This document shows positions 47,142 to 58,018 of a stretch of DNA of 64,000 bases, one piece after another. Position 1 is the stretch's first letter, and each line of letters begins with the position of its first letter. Below the pieces are notes generated by a model. The model saw only the letters and a list, made by a program, of their open reading frames with translations, was not told the origin of the DNA and made no database searches. The position numbers and the translations under genes are program-made. Origin of the DNA: Hirundichthys speculiger (Eukaryota > Chordata > Actinopteri > Beloniformes > Exocoetidae); NCBI GenBank assembly GCA_018398805.1, contig JAGFBZ010000170.1, positions 186,001 to 250,000 on the forward strand, written 5' to 3'.

Positions 47142-50100
47142 TTTTCATTCAGATTTCCACAATGTTGCAAATATTATAGTATGTGAATTCCAGCGCCGCC
47201 ATGATACCTGAACTGCAGCACAAAGACATTTCAGGGTCACGTAAACCGGACAATTAAATATTAAAAACAAATTCAGTCCCGTGGCCCGTTTTCTAAAATT
47301 GAAATATAAAAAACAAGCATTTTTTTTTTTTGTGTTTAGATAAAGAACGAAAAATAAAAAAGTCAGTTTTTAATTTTTTACATTTTTGATTGACAACTGA
47401 AAATGGAGAGAATAAATGATACACATTGATAAAGTTACAGAACTTTAACATGGACATTTTCATTTTTAAAGTTCTCCCAGATGGAGGATTCAACAGAAAC
47501 AAGGTTATTGGTAACAACTGACAAGTTGAGTTCAGAAATTGCCTGTTTTAATGTTCTGATTGTGGCTCAGGATTTTGTTGGTAGACTTTTTAATTTTTTA
47601 TAAAAACAAGATGGCATTAATGCCCTGGCAGTTTCAATAAGCTTTATTTTATTTTACATTTTTTAAGATGAGATTTACACTTAATATGTGTTACTGAGGT
47701 TCGAACCTCGGCAGGGGGGGGGTCCTGGATCCTCAGGAAAAAATTATTAGACCACCCTTGTTTCTTCAGTTTCTTGTTCATTTTAATGCCTGGTACTCTA
47801 AAGGTACCTTTGTTTGGACAAACATAACGATAACCACAAAGATTGCTCATAAGAGTTTTATTTAAAGAGCTGATATCTTACCATTTCCCATGGTTTTCTT
47901 GATTATAACCTAAATCACTTAAGTTTTTACATCAATGCTATGGCGTGGTCGACCTGCCAAAAATACTGCTTTTATGCATTCAGTGTTTTCTTTTCTGCCT
48001 GTTTTAGTCACATGGGATGACGTTTAGCGGTACCCCGGTATTAAATGAACAAGGAAAGTGAAGAAAAAATGGTGGTATAGAAATTTTTCCATGACTGTAT
48101 GTGTTACTGACAAGTGCTGATGTTAAAAGTGTTCATTGTTCATATGGCAGCAGAACATTTAAATAAAAGTGACCTTTACACCACTTTTGAATTCATTATT
48201 TGATTTTGCGTATACAATGTGCGATTAATCGTGATTAATCAGGGAAATCTGTCATGGTGTGAGGAAGGATGGAGGATCCTGTCAGTCTGAGAGTAAGACT
48301 TTACTGAACGTGAAAGATCCACATTTAACAGTCAGAAATGAATGAAGTTTCGTTTACGTATCCATCTAGACGGGGTTTTTTAATTCCTTTTAGTGCTGCA
48401 GTTTCACCTCACAGATAATTACTGTTTCCCTCTTTGTTTCAGCTTGATTTTGCTCTCCTGTCTGTTCATGTCTCCCTCAGATCAATAAGCAGCAGCTGCA
48501 GACAATCAAAGACCGTTTTGAGGCGTTTCTCAGCGGAGAAAAACTCAGATCGTGGCTGACGAGGCTTTTATCAACGCTGTCCAGAGCTACTATGAGGTGA
48601 GCTTTGTTGCAATGACTACACTCATGCCTGTAAAATGTCAACTTAATGTCCGTTTAATGTTAATAATGTTCACATCAGGAATCATTATGAGTATTTAACA
48701 TACACTCATCACTGAAAGAGAAGCGGCTTTTCTTTTTATGTAAGGCTTTACCTGCCAGGATGTGATGAAGGCCGTCTGGTCCTCACATGGTCTTAAAATG
48801 AGAAAACCTTCAGATGAGCAGCGTAGCGTGACATAAAGCTGTCGTCACTAATTTAATTAAAAACTAAACTAAACTACTGGATTTAGGAGGGTGGGAGCAG
48901 TCAGCCGCTCCTAATCCAGTTCAAATGATCGCTAGCTGGTGTCAGCGCCTCCATAACAAGCAGAGGTTCATTCAGGTCTATGATAACACAATGCCTAGGG
49001 GGAAAGACATAAGCAATGATGGTTTGGAGTCCAGCATGGTGATCCCAGCAAGGTTTTCCCCCCAAGGTCAAAGTGTGCCGTAAATATGAAAATACCCGGA
49101 GCCACATCTAAGACTTGAGAAGCTTTTATTGGCTTATTAGCCAAGTAAAAAACAACTGAACAAAAACAACTTCTTTTTTTGGTGTTTCATTTTTTAAAAT
49201 ATAATTTTATTTCATTTCGAGTAAATTAAACTAGAACAAAGCAGGCTTGTTTGGTCATAATCGACAGTTATATAAGGAGGATTCTGTGACGTCACCTGAA
49301 CGTTTCGTAAGTTTCGTCAGCTGTGCTCGTTTCGTCAGCTTTGCTCGTTTCGTCAGCTTTGCTCGTTTCGTCAGCTCTGCTCGTTTCGTCAGCTCGTTTC
49401 GCTCGTTTCATCAGCTCTCGTCTCTGCTTTCGTCAGCTCTGCTCTGTCTTCGTCAGCTCTGCTCGTTTCGTCAGCTCTCGTTCGCTCGTTTCGTCAGCTC
49501 TGCTCTGTCGTTTCGTCTGCTCTGCTCGTTTCGTGAGCTCTGCTCGTTTCGTCAGCTCTGCTCGTTTCGTCAGCTCTGCTCGTTTCGTCAGCTCTGCTCG
49601 TTTCGTCAGCTCTGCTCGTTTCGTCAGCTCTGCTCGTTTCGTCAGCTCTGCTCGCTCGTTTCGTCAGCTCTGCTCGTTTCGTCAGCTCTGCGTCGTTTCG
49701 TCAGCTCTGCTCGTTTCGTCAGCTCTGCAGCTCTGCTCGTTNAAGAAGAGCAGATGATACACAATGATAAACAACACCAGGTTCCTACTTTGTAGAGATG
49801 CGTTGTTGTGATTAAAGTCAAAATCAGACAAAGACAAAGGCTAAACTGTGGTCTTGTTTCAAATGTTTCAGCTGTTTCAAATTCAAATTCAAATTCAAAT
49901 TCAATGGTCTCTGAACCGTAGTAAATGCGTCTCGGCCAAGAGATCACTGTACCAACGAGCTTTTATTTTGAAAAATTCTTTATTTTGAAAAATGACCAAA
50001 TTCTCTTGGTTAGATCTCGGTCACTTGAGCGCCAAAATTTAACCCAGCTAGCAAAATGAGTAAGAAACAGATGTCTTTGGAAAGTTTCCTTGTGGAGGAG

Positions 50101-53100
50101 AAAATGTACAGCGAAGAGAAAGAATAACAGCCGACGACTTCCAAGAAAAAGGAAACTTTTAACGGACAATACCAGGATTCCTACTGAAATATAGATTTAT
50201 CACCACAGGTGATTCTATGTACCAAGCCTGCTCTGCGTGAGTTTTTTTTTTTTTTTTTTTGTTATTGATTTAATGGGTACAGAGGATGTTACAAGAGACT
50301 TTATACTCCTGTTATGTTATTGGTGTAATGTAACGAGGAAGCTGGTCCGCAGTTACAAAAAGGCTGGAGACCACTGATCTATGATATCCATCCACTCATC
50401 ATCCATCCATTCATCCACTCATCCATCCAGCCACTCATCCATCCATCCATCCACTCATCCACTCATCCACAGCCATCCATCCATCATCCAATCATCCACT
50501 CATCCATTCATCCAAGCCACATCCAGGCATCCATTCATCCACTCATCCATTCATCCACTCATCCAGCATCCAGCAGATTCATCCATCATCCACGCATCCA
50601 CTCATCCACATTCATCCAGCCACTCATCCATTCATCCATTCATCCATTCATCATCAGCCATTCATCCATTCATCCACTCATCCACTCATCCATTCATCCA
50701 CGCATCCATCCCAGCATCCACCATCCACTCATCCAGCATCCACTCATCCACTCATCCACTCATCCACTCATCCAGGCATCATCCATCCACATCCATCATC
50801 CATTCATCCACTCATCATCCACTCATCCACCCCACTCATCCACTCATCCACTCATCCATCATCATCATCCACTCATCCATTCATCCCATTCATCCATTCA
50901 TCCACTCATCCATCATCACTCACATCCACTCATCCATCATCCATCATCCACATTCATCCACATCCATCCATCATCCATTCATCCATTCATCATCCACTCA
51001 TCCACTCATCCACTCATCCATTCATCCACCACTCATCATTCATCCACTCCCACCATCCATCCATCATTTCAGGGCCTGAAGCCTGTGATTTTTTTTTTAA
51101 ATTTATTTTAGCTTTATGACACCTGAAGAGCAGAATCAGTCCAAACTGAGAAAGCTCAGCTATAGTTTTCATTAACTGGCGCTTGTTTGAGCGTTGGACC
51201 CGTCAGAGGAGACTCTGCGTCCTGGAAATGATGGATGATGGAAATGATGAATCGTTCAGCGGCCTCCACCGCCGACGGGCCCGTTGCTGAGTCACGACAG
51301 CGTCTCGCCGCTCATTCAAACCCTCCTCACCTACTCAGGTGACCGCGCCTCATTAAGCTCACACTTGTTGCAGTATTTGTTCGGTTTTCAGTTTCCAGTC
51401 AAGCGCCCTTTTCAAGCCTCATTGGTTCAGCGTTGTTGCACTGACAGGTCGACTGCGTGTTTAAATGCTAACGTCATCGTGCATCAGTCCGCCGTCGTAG
51501 CGGTCTGTCGAAGTCTTTTTCATAATCAGACGGGACATAATCATGTGTTTCCTCTGTAATTTGTTTATTTGTGTGGCTCTTCTCTTTTAATCAGGCCACG
51601 GGGATTAGTATTCCCAGGTGAGACACTTCACCAAACAACACAATTGGGCCATCTGTCTGCTTGTTCTGCACCACAATAGAGGCTCTGATGAAGCCCCTCC
51701 TCTTTCATCTCCACACCTCTTCTCACTTCGTTTCCAGTTCTGCTTTTGTTTTCTCACCAGGTCACTTTGGCTTTAAGCTCCAGCTAGTTTTGCACATCAG
51801 AGCTTCTTTTCAAGTCTCCAGGAGAATGAATGCGTAAATGCGCCACGTCTCCAGCGACTCTGGTTGGGTAAATGCTCTCAAACGGGCCTGCGGGAGAGTC
51901 GGCTCCCCAGAGATCACTGAAGGCTTCAGGCTACAGGCTCCAGATGTTACTACAGATGTTACTACGAGCAGGACCTGCCTGGATCCCTGCCAGTGCAGAG
52001 TGCATCTGGCTTGATATGGAGGGAGAGATATAAAAGGACTGAATATCTGGTCTCGTATCTGATCCTTTCTGGAACTGTCCATTGTGAGATCTGACATGTG
52101 GAGGAGGAATGTTAAAGCTGTAGGTTCCACCACCTGCTGCAAACATACTGGCCAGGAAATCACCCAGTAGACGACAATGGAGGAGAATCCTTTTGCTGCT
52201 GTAAAATCATAAAAATCATTCCACGATGATCCCAAACTACAGCAGAGGCAGTATGTTTTTGTTCATATCTCATGCCTGGTGTTTCATACTGAACTGACAG
52301 ATTTATGACAGTTCAACCATTTTAATGAATGAATCTGTGTCTTCAGACTTTGGACCTCCGACAGCATCTTTGGAGCTGGAGGGTTCTGGTCGGTATCACT
52401 GCTGATGTTGTTCCAGGATCAGCTGGAGACACTCTGGTGGTGTTGGGGGGGGGGGAGTCCCAGCACTTCACGCCCCACATCTTTACATCTTCTCTACACA
52501 GCAAAGGAAAAGCTGTTTTGCATTGGCTGAGAAGATCTGGCAAATAATGGCGCCACCATGTGGTGGCTAGGGGTGGCTACAGCCACCACTGGATTACTCT
52601 GAGCCACCCTTTAGCCACCCCAAGGAGGCGCATTGGATTATGTAGATCTAGGAAATATATTTTAAACATAGGCTTCTATATTTTTAACAGAAATAGCAAC
52701 AACAATAATATATATTAGTAAGAATAAGAATCGGACCACAACGGGATCCCTACGCCCAATGTTACATGCAGTAGATCCATTGCTCCCTTCAGATCCTCCC
52801 TCCCTTGAAAGCAATTCAGCAAAGTGGTTAGTTAGCTATGCTAACTTTTCCGCTTAGCGTGCTAACTTCATAGAGCAAGCAAAAGTCTCACTCATTCAGT
52901 ATGCACATGTATAAAGTATATCCACGTATTTCCAGTCAAATAAATATACTACACACAACACTGCAAACTCTGTATAACATACATACCCACAAAAGTCCTT
53001 TTCAGAATTCGTTGTGTGTTGGCCATTGTATTGTCATGAATAGTTGAATAACATAAATATACAAGTTAATATAAGTAATATAAGTAAAGTGATAATAAAA

Positions 53101-56100
53101 TACTGTTAAAATATATAAATATATTATATATTATATATATATATTATATATATATAATATATAGATATATTATATATATATTATATATATAATATTTTTT
53201 TTTTTTTGTTGGGTATGTTGGGTACATGCATTTCCTTACAAACTTGGCTCCATTTAAATCCAACAGCATAAGATTTATTTCCAAGATGCTTTTTTACAAC
53301 TAAGAAGTAGTCTACCAAGCACAAATGTCCTCACTTTTTGTGCTTAATTTAGATTTTGTGTTGCTTGAACATAATCACTTCCATTTGTATGAAATCGTAT
53401 GTATCTCTGCGTTCATGTAGACACAATAAAAAAGATATTTTCCTTTAGTAACAACAGATTTTTATTTTATTTTATTTTATTTTATTTATTTAAAGGACCG
53501 TGTGCAGTGGCATTAAAAAGATGGCTGCACCAGATTTAGCACCAAGCTAATTTCAATCTGTAGTCCTTAACCAGATAAACAGTAAGACAAGAAGGCAAAG
53601 AACATAAAAACAACAAAATAAAATCGCAAAAAACAATTGGATAAATTTACAATAGCTTAAAAAACAATAAAAATGACTACTCTTTACAATGCATCCTGTA
53701 CAGAATAATGCGAGAATGAAATGAGCCCCTTAATGTGAGCAAGACTGGTTTATTTTATCGCGTGTTAACACATGTTGCTCACATGCTTTTGTTTTGAAAA
53801 GTCTGTTACTGGCTGCTGCGGAACTGGAAGACAATTGGCAGCTAAAACAGACATGGAGAACGGTAAAAATCCGTGAACTTTACAGTTCAGGTAGCAACTC
53901 AGGTAGCAATATTAACAATTCTGTCTGAAAAAAAAATTCTGGACTGCAACAAAACTTTCACGTCATTCCTCCATGTTCCATCAGATCTGCTCCATGCGAT
54001 TTCAAAAGGTCACCCATTAATGAGGCTTATATGTATTGATGTCTGATCAGGGTTATCATTCTGTATTAATGCTTCGGGATCGTCCATCATTAAATCAGCA
54101 TATCGATGCAGAGCGTATCAGGACACCGCCAGCTGCCAACACAAACAAGCTTCTCGAGAAGCAGCAGCGAATCTGTGAAGTGCTGCGAGTCCATTCACTG
54201 GTGTGGACAGACCCACAGCGTCCACAGAGACCACGGTCGAAGACGCTTTTCTACGGAGGACGTCCTGGAAACAAAAGCAAGACGACTGGCAGAGCCACCA
54301 GGGTCGAAGACGCTGCAGAGTCGTAGACGTCTGTTCGTGAAACGATCCGTGAAGCTCCCGCTGTCATGGATGTGAAGCTGCCATGTACACCCTGAAAACC
54401 AAATTTACCTCGGTTTCTGAGCCTCCGTCACATATAAGATGATTCATCACAATAACCCTGCAGATGATTCAGAAGACATGGCTGATCAGAACGTGGCCGT
54501 CATTAATGCAGTTATGTCTCAGCTGGAAGTTAATCGGTGTGTGGGAGCGATTTCCTTCAACATCTGTTTCTCGCAGGCTTCGGATTGTTCTTTTATTGTT
54601 CGACTTGTGTTGATGCTGCAAACAGAAAAAGAGGGAAACGAATGACATTTTCTTGATCATAAAAGAAGGAGAGACTTGTTCTGTTCTTCCTGAAGGAATG
54701 GCTTTAAAGTAGTCACTTTAGTTTGTGTGTTCCTCAAGTCTGATTTTAAAAAAGATAACCTCGTATCATCAGATTTCATTATTAAGGTTGCGCTGATGAA
54801 TTTGCATAAATGAAGTCCAGTTTCAGACACGCGAGCGTCCTCGTGTAATTACGGTCAGTCTCAGCTTCACGCGTCACAAACGTGGACGTTATGACTTGTT
54901 TCTGTCTCGACGTCTCATCCCACAGACGACTGACAAGCGAGCTAATGTTCGGTTAGGAGGGCCGTTGCGACTCACTTCTGAGTGTCGCCTTCACTTGACT
55001 GGTTTTTAATGTGCGATAAACGGCCGACTTTAACGTACTAATCCATTTTGAATCTGCCGTCCTTCAAGTAAGCGACTGCATTACACCTATACAGCATGTC
55101 ACTGACCCGCGTTAAAGGGGCCGTTTGTGATTTACAGTCATGGAAAAAATTATTAGACCACCCTTGTTTTCTTCAGTTTCTTGTTCATTTTAATGCCTGG
55201 TACAACTAAAGGTACATTTGTTTGGACAAACATAACGATAACCACAAAGATTTCTCATAAGAGTTTTATTTAAGAGCTGATATCTTACCATTTTCCATGG
55301 TTTTCTTGATTATAACCTAAATCACTTAAGTTTTTACATCAATAGCTATGGCTTTGTACTGCCAAAAACACTGCTTTTATGCATTCAGTGTTTTCTTGTC
55401 TTAGTCACATGATGACGTTTAGTGGTACCAGGTATTAAAATGAACAAGAAAGTGAAGAAAAAATGGTCGTCTAATAACCCCCCCAGCCTGAATCCTCCTC
55501 ACTTCGTTTTTCCTGAGGAAGCTGCTCTCGTGTCTTTCCGCGTCATAAAAAGGCACCAACAAGGCAAACGACCGTTAAGCCGCCAACAACAGCTTCAGCC
55601 TTGAGCTTGAGCGTCTTCATCAGCGTGGACACGTTCTCATCGTGTTTCCTGCAGCGAAACACGGCAGCGAAAAGAGAAGGAAACCCGTGTCTGCATGTGT
55701 GCTGCAGAAACAGTCCAGTAGCGTCTACATAATTCATGCAAACAGCATGTAGGCTGTTAATAATGATGAAAGTCTTCTCAGTTGGCCTGTTGTGTTCTTG
55801 GGTGCACACACACACCCACCCACGTAGCACACATGAATATACACGATACGCTTCATTGTTCTTAAACGTGGTCACTTATAGAAAGCGGAGTGGTTGGTAA
55901 TTAGGCTGTGGTGAGTCAGTGCGCCACTCTCCTCTATTTAAGCTGGAACATGATGCTCATTATCACCGTGTGAACGTTCCACAGTGATGTTACCATGATG
56001 AGCCCCCGGTACCAGCTCACCTGGAAAACATGTTTCCATGCAGCAGAATTCCAAGAACATGCTGTATGTGGCTTAACTGTGACCATAAAAAAGAAATTCA

Positions 56101-57961
56101 CAGGTTTCTGAGGACCTGATGAAACATCTGTGATACAGCTCTCTTTTCAACCACGCCTTTAAAGCTCTGTTCATAGCAGCTGGTTTTATGGGGGGAGGAG
56201 TCAGACGCTTGACTCCACCCCTCTCTCCCACGGCTATTAAACAGATAGATTAGGTAGGCGTGCGTGAGTTTTTATTGATCTTCGGGTCCTAATTTGTGAT
56301 CTTCTGCTGCTGGGTTCCCTGAACCACTGCTCCACATCTCCCTCTGCAGGCCCAGTACCGCAGCTGGACTCACAGCTGGACCACAGCTGGACTGGTAACA
56401 CCACCGCTGTCCCGTAATATCTGCTGCTAGACTTATCGGTGCTCCAATGAATAGTTTTGTCCAAGTTTATGTAGATGTTATCATGGCGCATTGATTGACA
56501 GGTTGATTGACCAGTCAGGTTATTCTCAACTGGAGGAAACCTAAGAGGACCGGGATACTCTGACCTGTTGCAGCAAAACCTTCTGCAACTCTCTGTGCTT
56601 ATTTATTAATCTCTTCTTCAGTGTTTTACCTGTAAAGTACCTGATTGTGGAGACATATAATGGTGCCATAAGGCAATGGACCAATGAAGCAGCAGGTTTA
56701 TAGTCACATGCATTTTCTGTCATAACCTCTGTTAACACTTATTCAGGGGTAGATGCTTAAATATGGTGATAGTTGTCTCCAAATGACTTTATTTGGCTGA
56801 ATGAGGCTTTAATTACTTCTAAGCTTATGTGTACTGTCTGATCCTGAACCTTAGTGAAAAACAAAAAACTAGAAGACATTTGAAGGTAGTTAAACTGAAA
56901 AGTCAGTTCCTATGATGCTGAAGAAGGACTTTATTGTTAGTCTTCTTTATCATCTGAGCCACAGACTGCATCTTTAACGGTTTACCTGGAGAGATGAGCG
57001 GTGATGTAACGATTAGAAACAGGATGAAGATCCCAGCTGCTCAGCTCCCCACGTGGGTACCATTCTCATCTGCCTCCATTTTCTTTTAACGGGGACTGAG
57101 GGAGACGGGGGGATCACAGGTTTTATCACTCATGGAGAGCGGGAACATATTAAAGGAAACAGGGCGATGATGCATGTGCTATTTAGATGTTATAAAACCG
57201 TGGCTGGAAAACAGCGATACTCAACACAGACTGCAGATTTATCATTTTTTTTTGTTGTTTTCTTGAACTAATCCCTCGTGTCTCGCTGGTGAAATCTTTC
57301 TAAAAAAGCCCTTGGCGGTCCGTGAAACACGAGTTTGTAGTCACAGAGTGACAAATGCGTGGTGTCTCCTACGGTGTTGAATTTCTGTTGAAAAGTGATT
57401 GTTCCCGACTGTTAACCTTTAACTAGTGACGCGTTATTATCACGTTAACTCATTAATTTATTAACGGCGACATTTATTTTATCGCACGTTAACGCATGTT
57501 GCTCACACGCTTTTGTTTTGAAAAGTCTGTTACTGGCTGCTGCGGAACCGGAAGACAATTGGCAGCTAAAACGGACATGGAGAACGGTAAAAATCCGTGA
57601 ACTTTACAGTTCAGGTAGCAACTCAGGTTGCAATATTAACAATTCCGTCTGAAAAAAAAGACTTTCAAACCCCTTTGTTCAAGACCATCGCGTCATTCCT
57701 CCATGTTCCATCAGATCTGCTCCATGTGTTCACTGTCCTGCTGTTCTCTAGCTGGTTACTGCAGTGCTGCTCCATCTAGTGGCACAGATGTGTAATGACA
57801 ACAGAAAGTCCAGTCCTCCATTATAAAACGACCCCCCATTTTTGAGAATATGACTTCTAGATTAAAATATCATCCTATATTCGGGCCAATACAGTAGTTT
57901 GATCAATGACTTATTCAACAGCAGATGGATGTCCTGCAATGCTGGAAATGAGCATCAGAAA

Positions 57962-58018
<57 letters not shown>

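Larger units (their letters stand above)
46513..48248. mobile_element. 34569-family hAT copy, 3' terminus lost (left copy)
   Basis: It starts GGGCTGGGCAAGTTACGCG and runs to GATTAATCAGGGAAAT, lacking the right inverted end. It has the empty site for the 926-bp insertion at about 46856, a (TA)n tract, and a TA-MITE whose left end is disrupted (47736-48097). Confidence 0.85.
38566..49741 (+). repeat. 11-kb direct duplication, left copy (contig end)
   Basis: Everything from GAAGAAGAGCAGATGATACA to the 18-bp array is repeated at 49743-~60790 in the same order and orientation: hAT relic, ATCC array, unique intron blocks, TA-MITEs, hAT copies, (TA)n tract, cadps exon 2 and the 18-bp array. The left copy has many more small indels in homopolymers, longer CA and TA microsatellites, and some substitutions. 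It stops at the N at 49742. Confidence 0.95.

Noticed and set aside
47697..47716. tRNA T-arm-like GGTTCGAACC
   Set aside because: A short palindrome in filler sequence found in only one of the two duplicate copies; no tRNA around it.
49247..49795. 182-codon frame running across the N
   Set aside because: Repeat-derived and crosses an ambiguous base at a probable contig join.
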